Positions 33,650 through 45,365 of a DNA stretch of 64,000 bases are shown piece after piece; position 1 is the stretch's first letter; the number at the start of each line of letters is the position of its first letter. The notes below the pieces were generated by a model. It was not told where the DNA came from. It saw only the letters and a program-made list of their open reading frames with translations, and made no database searches. Both the position numbers and the translations under genes were made by a program. This DNA comes from Epiperipatus broadwayi (Eukaryota; Onychophora; Udeonychophora; Euonychophora; Peripatidae). The stretch covers positions 9,840,963 through 9,904,962 of the forward strand of contig JAQFVV010006208.1 of NCBI GenBank assembly GCA_028023455.1, read 5' to 3'.

Positions 33650-34398
33650 TTAGTTCAATTAAAATCTTTTTCATATGATTAGTGTTCCATCTTACTACTC
33701 CATTCTCTTCCAATTTAATCTCGAATATTTGATAGATAGCTTCCCGTTTATATTTCCAGGTATCCATTTTTTCTTCAGATGTCTCTTATCCAGACAGTCT
33801 GTCCTGTGTTAAAGTCAACGTTTTCACTTATGTCCCTTCTTGTAATCTTGTCTGGAATTAGGAGACATATGCATCCTTATACAGCATTTCATAAGTAGTT
33901 CCGCTGGGTTTTTCTTTGTAACTAAACTCAATGTGGAATACTGGTAAAACATCACCATTGTTAGAACTTCATGAATATTAGCATATTCCATTTTATTTAG
34001 CATGCATTTAAAATGTTAAATGGCCTTTTTATATTCTATTTGACTCAGAGTAGTATGGAGGTATAAGTACATGCTATATCCATTTCACAGCAAGATAAGT
34101 CCTTGAGTTGACTGAACAAAATCCTGCACTATTGTCAGTTACTATAGTTTCAGAATATCCGTACATAGCAAAGGGTTCATTTAAAACTTTTATCACATTT
34201 TCTGCATTGGAAGTTTTTTATCTTTTGATATTCTGCCTAATTTGAATACAAACAATGACTATTAGAAATGTGTCCATAAAAAGGTTTTCCATAGTCTAGG
34301 TAGACCCTTTCCCGTGTTCTTTTAGCTTTTAGCCAAGGCTAGAACTCTTTAGCCATTAAAATTGCTGTTTCTTGACAAGCTTGATATTTCTTTGCTGT
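33650..34398 (-). pseudogene. Ty3/gypsy-type integrase relic
   Basis: Minus-strand frame fragments read RVYLDYGKPFYGH (start of the integrase core), then VLNEPFAMYGYSETIVTDN (the 'G.P..IVSDNG..F' block with its Asp), IPPYYSESN (the 'PYHPQSNG' block, where the catalytic Glu normally follows), and a C-terminal stretch with GQTVWIRDI and 'KNGYLEI' like the chromodomain-adjacent 'W.PG.I...G..SY' region. Stops and frameshifts throughout. The DYGKPFYGH spelling is closest to K02A2.6-like gypsy elements (from memory). The upstream end is cut by a family A insertion. Confidence 0.65.
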
Positions 34399-34410
34399 CT
34401 TATTCTTTCT

Positions 34411-34632
34411 AAACAGGCAAAAAATCTCCATATAGTAGTGCCACCTTGTGCTAAGCAGAGTAATCAATGAATCCCAGAAGGCTTGTGCATAAAATCCCTA
34501 TCTAGTGCCTACTCATCCAATATCCCATGATTACTCTGCTTAGCACAAGGTGGCACTACTATATGGAGAGTTTTTGCCTGTTTACTAATAGTTATGTGCT
34601 AGCATGAGATGGCGATCATATGATGATTTGTG
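34411..34632. repeat. Family A short fold-back copy with target-site duplication
   Basis: A 222-bp head-to-head copy: 'aaacaggcaaaaaatctcc' on the left, and 'ggagagtttttgcctgttt' near the right end. The arms meet at 'catccaatatcccatgattactc' (about 34520), so the ribozyme is absent. It is flanked by CTTATTCTTTCT at 34399-34410 and 34633-34644, an exact 12-bp duplication. It inserted at the edge of the integrase relic. Confidence 0.85.
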
Positions 34633-34644
34633 CTTATTCTTTCT

Positions 34645-35171
34645 GTTGTATACTGACTAGTTAGGTATTTATTAAGGAAGTTATGTACATAAATGTGTGT
34701 GTACAAGCTGGTCAATACAGGAAAATTGAGCCTTTCTAGAAATAATTATATGCAGAAAAGAGAATTATTAAATTGTCTGCAAAAGCTTCTAATGAAATAG
34801 AATGAGAATGAGCAGACTAATGAAATTCAAAAAATAGAGTGAAATGTAAAGCAGTTGCTGACAAGATAAGAGCTCCAGTTAAATCTAATTAAACTGACTC
34901 AAGAAAGGAGTAAGTAGCAAAGTATTTGCTTAGAAATTGCTAGTGAACGGCCATCTGAGTTTACAGGAGTTAAAGAAAGTATCATTATTAAAATAAAGAC
35001 TTTGAGAAATTGTGGAGTTAGAGATGAGTTCTAACTAGTTATTTATCTATGTATCTCTATTGTCCATGATTTATATCGTTATTGCTTTTCAATTAGCTAG
35101 TCACCAATTGAATTACTAATTTTTTATTATTACTAATAAATATATTATTCGGAGTCAATAAACTAGTTAAT
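34645..35171. other. AT-rich DNA without recognised features
   Basis: No gene recognised. The last 60 bp ('attactaataaatatattat', 'agtcaataaa') are similar to the sequence just beyond the next array (37236-37290). Confidence 0.4.
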
Positions 35172-35341
35172 TATTTAAGATAACCATTAAGCATCACATG
35201 ATCACTATCTCTTATACTAGCACATATTTGTTTATAAACAAAGCAAAACTCTCCATACAGTATTGCCACCCTGCGCCAACCAGAGTAATCAATGAATGCC
35301 AGAAGGCTTGTGCATAAAATCCCTATCTAATGCCTGCTCAT

Positions 35342-35396
35342 CCAATATCCCCAGACTAGTTTCTGGCTTGTGGCCATCGTCAGTGAGGAGCTTTGG
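35342..35396 (-). ncRNA. Type I hammerhead ribozyme, family A, canonical stem II
   Basis: Minus strand: outer stem I CCAA; inner TCCTCA; core CTGACGA (CUGANGA consensus); stem II TGGC-CACAA-GCCA, four Watson-Crick pairs including the 10.1/11.1 pair; GAAA; stem III CTAG; GTC; then TGGGGA and TTGG close stem I. Predicted cleavage lies between plus positions 35354 and 35353. The stem III segment ACTAGT is a palindrome too short for a stable hairpin, so two copies may act as a dimer. Confidence 0.8.
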
Positions 35397-35798
35397 ATCT
35401 GAGAGCACTGCACCTAGATCATAGGATCTAATGCAACCCTCCAGCACCCACCTTTTATCTCTACTTAACTACAAAACTATGAGAATGAAATTGAAAAACA
35501 CAAAAATATTTTCAATCTAAGCTCAAAAGCTTATATAGTTGTATGGGTCTGAACTCAGTTCAGCACCCATACATTTTGGTGTCTTTGGCTCTTTAACAAC
35601 CATAGCCACCACTATCCTATTATGCAGGATTGGTGTTAAACCATTAAGCATCACATGATCACTATCTCTTATACTAGCACATATTTGTTTATAAACAAAG
35701 CAAAACTCTCCATTCAGTATTGCCACCCTGCACCAACCAGAGTAATCAATGAATGCCAGAAGGCTTGTGCATAAAATGCCTATCTAATGCCTGCTCAT

Positions 35799-35853
35799 CC
35801 AATATCCCCAGACTAGTTTCTGGCTTGTGGCCATCGTCAGTGAGGAGCTTTGG
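35799..35853 (-). ncRNA. Type I hammerhead ribozyme, second tandem copy
   Basis: Same structure as 35342-35396, with core and all stems intact. Predicted cleavage is between 35811 and 35810, exactly 457 nt from the first site. A minus-strand transcript would release a 457-nt monomer. Confidence 0.8.
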
Positions 35854-36254
35854 ATCTGAGAGCACTGCACCTAGATCATAGGATCTAATGCAACCCTCCA
35901 GCACCCACCTTTTATCTCTACTTAACTACAAAACTATGAGAATGAAATTGAAAAACACAAAAATGTTTTCAATCTAAGCTCAAAACTTATATAGTTGTAT
36001 GGGTCTGAACTCAGTTCAGCACCCATACATTTTGGTGTCTTTGGCTCTTTAACAACCATAGCCACCACTATCCTATTATGCAGGATTGGTGTTAAACCAT
36101 TAAGCATCACATGATCACTATCTCTTATACTAGCACATATTTGTTTATAAACAAAGCAAAACTCTCCATTCAGTATTGCCACCCTGCGCCAACCAGAGTA
36201 ATCAATGAATGCCAGAAGGCTTGTGCATAAAATCCCTATCTAATGCCTACTCAT

Positions 36255-36309
36255 CCAATATCCCCAGACTAGTTTTTGGCTTGTGGCCATCGTCAGTGAG
36301 GAGTTTTGG
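36255..36309 (-). ncRNA. Hammerhead motif, third tandem copy, mutated core
   Basis: Same layout, 456 bp from the second copy, but GAAA has become AAAA. The conserved G12 is lost, so activity is expected to be abolished. Confidence 0.7.
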
Positions 36310-37061
36310 ATCTGAGAGCACTGCACCTAGATCTTAGGATTTAATGCAACCCTCCAGCACCCACCTTTATCTCTACTTAACTACAAAACTGAGAATGAAA
36401 TTGAAAACACAAAACTGTTTTCAATCTAAGCTCAATAGCTTATATAGTCATATGGGTCTGAACTCAGTTCAGCACCCATACATTTTGGTGTCTTTGGCTC
36501 TTTAACAACCATAGCCACCACTATCCTATTATGCAGGATTGGTGTTAAACCATTAAGCATCACATGATCACTATCTCTTATACTAGCACATGTTTGTTTA
36601 TAAACAAAGCAAAACTCTCCATACAGTATTGCCACCCTGTGTAAACCAGAGTAATCAATCGATGAGTAGGCATTAGATAGGGATTTTATGCACAAGCCTT
36701 CTGGCATTCATTGATTACTCTGGTTGGCACAGGGTGGCAATACTGTATGGAAAGTTTTGTTTTGATTATAAACAAATATGTGCTAGTATAAGAGATAGTG
36801 ATCATGTGATGCTTAATGGTTTAACACGAATCCTGCCTAATAGGATAGTGGTGACTATGGTTGTTAAAGAGCCAAAGACACCAAAATGTATGGGTGCTGA
36901 ACTGAGTTCAGACACATATGACTATATAAGCTATTGAGCTTAGATTGAAAACATTTGTGTTTTTCAATTTCATTCTCATAGTTTTGTAGTTAAGTAGAGA
37001 TAAAAGGTGGGTGCTGGAGGGTTGCATTAGATCCTAAGATCTAGCTGCAGTGTTCTCAGAT

Positions 37062-37116
37062 CCAAAGCTCCTCACTGACGATGGCCACAAGCCAGAAACT
37101 AGTCTGGGGATATTGG
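37062..37116 (+). ncRNA. Type I hammerhead ribozyme, inverted copy
   Basis: Plus strand: CCAA, CTCCTCA, CTGACGA, TGGC-CACAA-GCCA, GAAA, CTAG, GTC, TGGGGA, TTGG. All elements are intact. It faces the three minus-strand motifs, so transcripts of either strand of the array would contain a ribozyme. Confidence 0.8.
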
Positions 37117-37235
37117 ATGAGTAGGCATTAGATGGGGATTTTATTCTCAAGCCTTCTGGCATTCATTGATTACTCTGGTTGGCACGGGGTGGCAATACTG
37201 TATGGAGAGGTTTGCTTTATTTAAGATAACCTTAG

Positions 37236-37330
37236 TATTATTAATAAATATATTATACAAAGTCAATAAATTCATTAAATTATTTAAATTAACTTGTGTG
37301 TATGTTTCAATTTATATCTATATTAAATAT
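37236..37330. repeat. Segment present inverted at about 43725-43800
   Basis: 'taaattatttaaattaactt' followed by GTGTGTATGTTTCAATTTATATCTATA is the near-exact reverse complement of 'tatagatataaattgaaaca...' at about 43734-43790. Both lie beside family A copies, so the pair may be an older host repeat or a flank carried along with them. Confidence 0.6.
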
Positions 37331-39204
37331 AAGCTGTTAGATTATATATAGTCGGGTTCTGTATATAGTTACTTTTATAATACAGAAAATGCTGTATTGA
37401 ATGATTCCTTGCAATACTTATGACAAAAATTATTCTATAGCATACCCTCAAGGCTTTAAAAGTTGTTTTACAACTTTTCTTTATAATGAAATCAGAAGCT
37501 TTCAGATAAACAATATATTCTACCAATTATATTTTCCCAATCCAGTTCTGATCATACATATGCAATGAAAGGAAATGATATTCAAGAATTTGATGGTATG
37601 AAACCTTTCTTAGTTTAATCAAGGAATGCAGATATTATTTATATATCACTGATTTATGGTTATAGCAACCTTAATATATGAAACAAAGTAGGATATCATA
37701 AGTATATGAAACAAAGTAGGCACATAAACATATATTTGTCAATTAATCATGATAATCTAGCTATATAACAGATATTTTCCTACTTGTTATTCTTCCAATT
37801 ATTGTTGTTGTTGATAATTTCGATGTTTACACTTTAGAAGGTCAATTATCATTGGCAACATTATTAGTTAAAAACAGTTATGTTTGTACTCTCTTATCAT
37901 TAACTATATTCTGATACATATAAAAGTCATCATGCTGTACTATCATCACTAGATGGTCCTTTTCCAACACCAATCCATTCCGTTACAACATATATATAAC
38001 TATTTAATATATAATCATAAAGTATTGTTTGACAGTGTTTTCAAACATTTAAATCGATTGACCAACTTCTAAAATCTCTTTTGAATTCACACACACACAC
38101 ACGAACATATATATAAAAACGAAGTTAACAAAAAAAATTAATATATATATTGCAATTAGTTACCATTATAAAGGATTATTAAAAAACTTAATTCAGATTT
38201 TTATTCTTAAGAATTATAAAAAGGAGGAATATTTTTATTTTTCAAATCTTTGTGTCAAACTGATGTCGTGTGTATGTTTTGGCGATATTGATAAAACTCA
38301 TCACGACAAACGATAGCTTTAACAGGATTTGTTATTGGAAATCATTTAACATTGTGTGACGGCATGAACAATGTATAATTCTGCCTTTAGGCAATTCACA
38401 ATTTGCATATGCGAATTAAGACTTTCTAGAACCACGCGTTATTTTAGTTAAGAAGAGCAAGCTCTTGAAAAAAAGTTTTCTATTTTTTTATTATTATTAA
38501 ACTATTAGGAAAATCGTTTTAATAAAACTTATTGAAGATCGCTAGACTGAACTAAACTTGGCAGTGCACTCCACATCTAGAATCCAAGACTGGTTTAGTT
38601 TGTCCATAAGAAGTAACAAATATATAATACATTTTAAGTATTGATTTTTCTTCTTTTTTTTGATATAGGGCATTTTTATATCTTTTTAAAGCTTATTATG
38701 AAGACAAAAAAAAAGAAAAAGATTAAAGTCGGATTTTAAGAATTCTGGGAACGATAAAAAAAGTGAATATGCTGAGATTATTTAATTATACCAGAAATTC
38801 TTTTTTAGTTAATTTTAAAATATATATCTGTTTAATTAATTACCACAAATGAAAAAAAAATTATAGAACGAAATACAATTAAATATCTATTTTTTGAGAA
38901 ATTGAATTAATTAAATAAAGTGAGAGATTATTACACAATGCCAAAAAGCTTCGCTCGAACCGCTGATCACGTTTCGAAAATTACCAGGAGAATATAATCG
39001 AAATGCAACACTTAATTTCTTTTTTTTCGGAAGCGAAAACTGTTGTTTATTAATCAAATAAAAAATATTACAAAAAAGTATGATTATAATGGTGAATAAT
39101 GATTTTTTTATTAATGTATATATTTAAACATCGTGCTACGAGGTTCATATCCGTTTAGACATTACGTTTACGGGGATAATGGTTGTCTCCTATACATAAA
39201 AATC
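37331..39204. other. Upstream region of the NSUN4 homologue
   Basis: AT-rich, with TA and CA microsatellites (about 38088-38112). No TATA box or other core promoter element can be singled out from such sequence. A slightly GC-richer stretch at 38945-39000 and 39125-39200 lies just before the start codon and may hold the 5' untranslated region. Confidence 0.35.
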
Positions 39205-39297
39205 ATGTGGATAAACAATTTTTATAAATCATTTCGATTGAAACCTTCAGTTTTTTTTAACTCAAAACGATTAAAAGGTTCAATTAAAAAAAAATGG
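39205..39297 (+). CDS. NSUN4: NSUN4 homologue, exon 1 (mitochondrial leader)
   Basis: 31 codons from ATG at 39205 to TGG at 39297, then a GTAAGC donor at 39298. The peptide (starting MWINNFYKSFRLKP, ending IKKKW) has eight or more Lys/Arg, no acidic residues and several aromatics, as expected of a mitochondrial presequence. The ending KKKW matches the KKKWA of human NSUN4, and the next exon begins with A in the same phase (0), so joining gives KKKWA at the corresponding place. ATG at 39205 has A at -3 and is the first in-frame ATG; the frame stays open upstream to a GTG at 39133, so a longer 5' exon is not excluded. No domain lies here. A strong inference, to be confirmed by cDNA. Confidence 0.7.
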
Positions 39298-40845
39298 GTA
39301 AGCAATGCTATTTTAAATTTAGATGATTTTTAATGTGTTACGCAAGTTAAAAGAATTTAATTTTTACTAAGAAAATGTTTTCTCATTTCGTTTATCGGCG
39401 TTTATTTATTAGGAAGTCTTTTTATAAATGTATGTTCTATTAAAATTTAAATATGTATTTAAGACCAGCATCAATACCGTTTTAATCTTTAGCCGTAGTA
39501 CCAACATTTCTCACATTTTTTTTTTTTTTTCTCACAGCATCCAGATAATTGACAACAATTTTAATATTTCTCTTAATTGTAATGAATGTTTTTATACTTG
39601 CATATACATGTACTCAAGTCTTTTCGCTTGCTATATTTCTAACAAATTGCAAAGCAGAAACATTTAGCTGCAGAGCTTTTAATAATGCTTACTATAACGG
39701 TACGTACAAAGGAGTATAACAATATAATGGAAAATTATCATAAACATAAGCAGAAATAGTCATCAATAAAAGCACTGTTTTACTGAGCATAGAATCCAAT
39801 ATATAATAATGAGCAACATATAAGTGATAAATATAGATAGTTTCATTAGCATTAAGAGTCAACAATCATTTTGACATGATTTAAAAGAGGTAATAAAAAA
39901 TCATAGACTAGTCATCATCTAGCCCTGCATTTCTCAAGCTTGTTACACTGCGACACAACAAATTTTGTACTGGTATAACGATCCAGATATAAAAATGTTA
40001 TATTTTGCAATCTAACAAAAAGAATTAAAAAGATGCTGTTTGGATCCATGCTAATATTTTTTCAAATCAAATTACATTAATCGGGCAGAACTGACCATTT
40101 CAAAAAAAATGTCAATTGCTAAAAATTGTTTGAATTACACTTATTTTAATCTCATGCTGGGGGGAAAAAATTAAGAAAATAATCAACAAAATTATAATTT
40201 TATCAAAAAATAAAAACAATAACTAGAAAAAAATAATGATGTTTAATGACTTTTTTCTGTATTAATTCTAATGATTTCTAGTATTTATATAATTTTTCTC
40301 CTATTTCACGATCTATAAAAATATTCAATATTGGGGCATGAGCCAAAGTTTGAGAAATACTGATTTAACCAATTATAGACTTCGTGAATAATATAAAAGC
40401 AATTAATTTTTCAAATGCACATATAAACTTATCTATTAAAATTATTAATAATTTTACATTAAATGTTGGGTTTATTGTATCAATACGTGATCATCACCAA
40501 TGCTCTTGGCCATTGGGTACTTTGAGTGTACTGACTATCTATAAAATCCACAGAGATTGGAATTTAAAGTGACTTTTATGACCATAGCATCATCCAAATA
40601 ATTCCACAGAGAACCATCTGGTTGTCCATACACATTCATTGAAAATACCATTGTGCCTGAATTAACTTTAGGATTGCAAGGAACCTAAGGAATGTGAACA
40701 AGATAATTATATCCTTAATTTGTTGTATTATTAAATAATTTCACTGGGATAGCATATGAATCCCTTAAAAGATGACTCTGTGATCTCAGAACAGAAGAAT
40801 AAAGACATCAGAAAAAAAAAAAAATTCAGAAATTATTTAATAGTA

Positions 40846-41093
40846 ATATTTATATATATATTGCTTATAATACTTCTTTCATATACACTTCAATGCAAAC
40901 AAATTTTCTTAAAATTATTTTCTTTACAGTTTCGACAGTCTAGCAGTCTTCATCAGAGCTTTAACAAATCTCCTCTAAAGCTCTAATGAAGACTGCTGGA
41001 CAGTCAAAACTATAAGGAAAATAATTTTAAGAAAATTTGTTTGCATTGAAGTGTATATGAAAGAAGTATTATAAGCAATATATATATATGAAG
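40846..41093. repeat. Fold-back repeat with hammerhead-like CTGATGA...GAAAC motif
   Basis: Arms of about 110 bp: 'ttgcttataatacttctttc' on the left, its complement on the right. The centre holds facing motifs. On the minus strand near 40929-40962 it reads CTGATGA, A, GACTG-CTAGA-CTGTC, GAAAC. On the plus strand near 40981-41011 it reads CTAATGA, A, GACTG-CTGGA-CAGTC, AAAAC. The GACTG/CAGTC stem supports a structured RNA, but the extra A before stem II and a poor stem I keep it below a confident hammerhead call. Confidence 0.6.
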
Positions 41094-42599
41094 ATAAGCA
41101 AAGAAAGTAAAAGAGAAGAATAAGAGAATAAATTATTTAATAAAGTTAACTAATAAACAAAAGAATAAAAATTTAGAAATGATAATGTGATAAACCCAAA
41201 GTAAATGCACATATTTTCATACAATACTTATGATTTCATATAACTCATATAATTATTATTCCCTCTTATTCTTTTTAGTTAATTAATATTTAATATAGAT
41301 GAGTTACTCCGCTACAGTAATCAAACCCTAAAACAAATATTTCACAATAAAGAAATTCAACTTTAATTTAAACCTTCCCATTATCTTTTGAAAATGAAAT
41401 GTCCATACATTCAGTAAAAAGTTAAAAATGTTTTCAACGAAAACAAAAAAATATTTATTACTTTATTTATACAGTAAGATTCATAAGTGTATTAGATGCA
41501 TACCCTACGATATCTCATTTTACGATGGATCTTTTCTTTTTTCAGTTCTTTTATAGTTGGCTACTAGAGTGATTCTTCTAGTAGATCTAGAAGTTAGTAG
41601 TTTGGTGAATCTCTTGGCTCTAAGTTATTTTCTCTTTTTGTTATAGCTTTTTATTTATTTATTTTTAATAGTTTCAGTTTTTAGTTTAACAAGTATCATC
41701 CGTTTAGCTTTTTCTTTTTGTAGCTCCTTTAATAATTATTTTATTTTGGGTAGGTCAATAAATAAGGCTAGTTATTTTCTTACATTCGTTTTAATGAGAT
41801 TGATTGGTTACATAGTTGGGTCAATAATGTTTAGCTTTTGGCAAGAGCTTAGCACATAGTTCTTGTAAAGTCCACAACATACTGCTTTACAAACCTTTTT
41901 TTTTTTATTTATAACTAATTGTGAGATCAATTTGGCATCATATTTCCAAGTTGAGTGTTTCTGCTGAACCCTACCACTATTGATTCCTAATGCATTCTAC
42001 TGTCCATACACTCCTTAATTTTTTTTAACAAACTACCTTGATATCAATCTTTCATTTAATCACATGGCTACCTCAGATATTACTACATTAAACCTTGACC
42101 TATTGATTTTTTTTATAAGAAAAATAGATTCTTTTAAAAAAAAATTCTATTTATACACCAAATGAAAAACAAACTTTATTTTTTTTTATAGATAAAGATC
42201 CTAATCTCTTTTTGCTTTTTTTTAAATGTTAGTGTCTTATTTATATTCTAGAAATGCAGCAATTACCCATTATGGAGAATTATTAGGTTATACTATTTGT
42301 ATCAGCTGAATAGCCGAAAAGGATCACGGGAAGATCCATCCTTTAGCAGCTATCATTAACTTCCCGTCTAACCAATGCAAACTTATGCAGGAGCTAAATT
42401 TGTTTTATGTTTACATAAACACTAATCATTGAGGTCTGAATTAGATGAAATAGATCATGAACTATACAAAATTGAATCATGTTGAGTCTACTGAATTTGC
42501 TCTTATCTGTATATGTACGTAAAGGCAGAAAAGGCCTTTACTAATTTTTTAAATCATAACTACATAAAGATAACAAAAACTTCAGCATTGATGACTAGT

Positions 42600-42790
42600 T
42601 ATTTATAAAAACGTTGCAGATGAAGCACCCAAACAGCACATCTCTCAAAAGTTTCGAAAGCTGTATTAAGGTCCTTATAAGATAGTCAAACAGCAATGAG
42701 AAAATGCTTTTATAATAGAAAACAAGAGAGGAGTAAAAGTCATATATAATGCTCAAATTTTAAAGTCTTTTAGTAAGTTTGAGTGAAGGA
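42600..42790 (+). pseudogene. Possible gypsy-type integrase C-terminal relic
   Basis: Translation near 42655-42775 reads KLY, stop, GPYKIVKQQ, stop, ENAFIIENKRGVKVIYNAQILKSF. This resembles the 'K..GPY.I......AY.I....G....VHA..LKPF' end of gypsy-type pol proteins. It is short and interrupted; a tentative call. Confidence 0.4.
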
Positions 42791-43174
42791 GAATTAGAAG
42801 AAAATTTATATTTGAATTTAGAAGTAGGAATAAAGAAGAATGATGAAAGTATGTGCCTTTTAAGATTGTTGGAGATTGGTATTTTTTTGTATCTGTTTCT
42901 GAAATATTTAATCACTGAAAAATGATCATGCACTTGTGGTATTTACATTTTCTGCACTAATAAGTTCTTCATTATCCAGATATTGAACCAGATGCTTATT
43001 CTTGCTTACATGTAGATATTTTATCAGATAATCTATTACTAGTATTTTTTATTATATTATTCCAGATGAATAGTATCTGGTTTTACCAAAGATTTTGTTA
43101 CTTAGATTAATAATTCTTGGCATATCTCAGTGTTGATACCAAATATAACATTCCAGATGTGTGTAATTAATCTT

Positions 43175-43720
43175 CAAAGCATCACTTGATCACTATTTCA
43201 TATGCTTACATTTACTGTTAATAAGAGTACCAAACTCCTTATACAGTAGTGCCACCAAGTGCAAGCCTCTGTAATCAATGGATGCAGGAAGGTTTCTGCA
43301 TAAAATCCCTATCTAGTGTCTAATTATCCAACATCTCCAGACTAATATCTAGCTTGTGGCTTTCATCAGCGAGGAGCTTTGGATTTGCGAGCACTGCAAC
43401 CTAGATCATAGGATCTAATGCAACAACCAGCAGCCACCTTTTACTTATTTGATTAACCATAAAGCTCGGAGCCAAGATGAAAACACCATAATGTTTCTGA
43501 CCCAAGCTCATTTGCTTGTATTCATAGATTTGAAAGTTCAGTATCTATACATTTTAGCATCTTTGGTTTTTCAAAAACTATAACCACCATTAACCTATCA
43601 GCAGGATTGGTATAAAATCATTAAAATATCACAATCGCTATTTCATATGCTTACACATGCTGTTAATAAGAATATCAAACTCTCCAGTAGTCTCAAATAC
43701 AATGCTATAATCTAACAGCC
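43175..43720 (-). repeat. Family A copy with degraded hammerhead
   Basis: Begins in the 'catcacttgatcactatttc' end, enters a unit at about 43224 ('ccaaactccttatacagtag') and continues to about 43690, with a second partial start ('caaactctccagtag'). The ribozyme segment 43328-43382 keeps CTGATGA but GAAA has become GATA, so it should be inactive. Confidence 0.75.
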
Positions 43721-44812
43721 ATACATTTGATATAGATATAAATTGAAACATAACACACAAGTTAATTTAAATAATTTAATTTTATTGGTACTCTTATTAT
43801 TTCATAAGTAATCTTGTATTATAATTATGAGATCTGAAGGACTCACTTTTCTATGACAGAAAAGATGTCGAATTATATGTATTGTAGTGAACAGTACTTA
43901 CCCAACCAAAAGCAAAATTAAAAAATGAATAAAGAGGCAAAATTTAAGCTGTTATATTTATAAAGAATAAGAAGTAATGCTCTTTTTTTGAAGATCAGAA
44001 AGGTGATCAAATATGAACCACATGTTGGTTCCAATATCAAGCACTGTTGAACCTAAATATTTATGTTAAAAAGGAATAAATTAAATCCCCAAGAGAATTG
44101 AATTATACAGTCTGTCAGCATAATGTAACAGATTTGTGTAAAGATAGGATATCTATAAGATAAACTAGAAAAAAACATTTATGATGGGATTACGGAGGGA
44201 AAATATTCCATTGTTAGAATGGGGAGAAAAGGCCAAAGATAACCAATTTCCCCCATATTTAGTAAGGACAAAATGAAACTAAAAATGTTTCATTACCATT
44301 TAATGAAAGAAATGTAAGTCAGGCCTATATTTAAATTAAGTTTTTAGTTAAATAAATACTTTAATTGACAATATATGTTGAGTACACATGGGTGCAACAA
44401 TAAAGAAGCTGACCAGAGTAAAAATATGATTGCTTAGCACTTTCTAGGGCTTATTGTATCCTCATATTCATGGCAGAATCGGAATAGGAAAATGGTAGAA
44501 TATATATAGGCGAATGATATTCAAATTTATGTAAATTATAGTTTTAGAGTGTCCATTCTTTGGAGAGAGCGGGAAGCACGATTCTTTATGGTTTATAGTG
44601 TTGATATAACATGGAAAAATATAGAACAAAAAGAATTGTTTTGTTAATTTAGTGTGTGTCAATATGTGAAAGGATGATTTTTTTTTTATAATCATTTTTT
44701 ATGTAAATATTACAGATGATAACAATGAGAGTTTATACTGTAATTTATATCCAAGTAACAGATCTCTATGAAATATTCAGTTTAAAAAATTCAATGTTTT
44801 ATTGATTTTTTT

Positions 44813-44907
44813 TTCATGTATCATAGCATCGGCCAGGAAGTGAACCCGCTAACCCGGGACAACTGCTTGTAAGGCAGCTGTGCTGACCTCTCGACCGCCA
44901 ACGCTTG
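44813..44907 (-). mobile_element. tRNA-derived SINE
   Basis: Minus strand: GCGTTGGCGGTCGAGAGGTCAGC (A box), anticodon-arm-like CTGCCTTACAAGCAG, a duplicated region around the B box (GGGTTAGCGGGTTCACTTCC), the tail GATGCTATGATACATG, then A. The head starts GCGTTGGCGG, close to tRNA-Gly(UCC). Confidence 0.75.
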
Positions 44908-45365
44908 GCTAATATATTTTTAATTTTTGTTTTCAAAGACTTCTGATTGATTGCTAATTGATTGATCAAAGTATTTTTATTATTATAAAATTCATATATT
45001 ATGTTTATTTCCTTTCGATGAAAATACTTTATGTATACAGTTTTCAAAATTTTTTGATATAGTTTAATGTCTTGCTTAATTTTTTTGAATTTTCTGTTCT
45101 CACTGATTTTTCTGTTATATTTTAGATTTATTACTTAGATATATAATCTAAATCATAATTAGTTTCTCTGTCAATGATAACTAATATCTTTATTATGTTT
45201 TAATTTAAAGTATATTGATCTTGCTTGTTGTAATATCAGAAAGATTCTATGTATTATTTCTCTTATATATGCTCAGAGGACCTTTGTACCTATTTAAAAT
45301 TTGTTTTTTACCTAATTTAAAAAGTAATAACTGGTAGATTTATGACTTTACGCTTGTCCAAATTA

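Larger units (their letters stand above)
35186..37217. repeat. Family A tandem array with ribozymes, inserted as one unit
   Basis: Direct monomers start at 35241, 35698, 36154 and 36607 (spacings 457, 456, 453 bp, at 'aagcaaaactctcc'). The fourth is truncated near 36660, where the sequence flips into a complete inverted monomer ending at about 37210. Hammerhead motifs sit at 35342-35396, 35799-35853 and 36255-36309 (minus) and 37062-37116 (plus). TATTTAAGATAACC at 35172-35185 and 37218-37231 is an exact 14-bp duplication flanking the whole array, so the multimer appears to have integrated in one event. The repeated 67- to 91-codon open frames inside are by-products of the repeat and not genes. 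Confidence 0.85.

Noticed and set aside
35523-36937. Four near-identical open frames of 67-91 codons in the 35-37 kb array (three minus, one plus)
   Set aside because: They repeat with the 457-bp monomer, change strand with the inverted copy, and lie in a non-coding ribozyme repeat. No known domain and no conserved start context.
39133-39204. Upstream extension of the exon 1 frame from GTG at 39133
   Set aside because: It is not an ATG. The added segment contains Asp and lacks presequence character. The ATG at 39205 with A at -3 is the better start, although a spliced upstream exon is not excluded.
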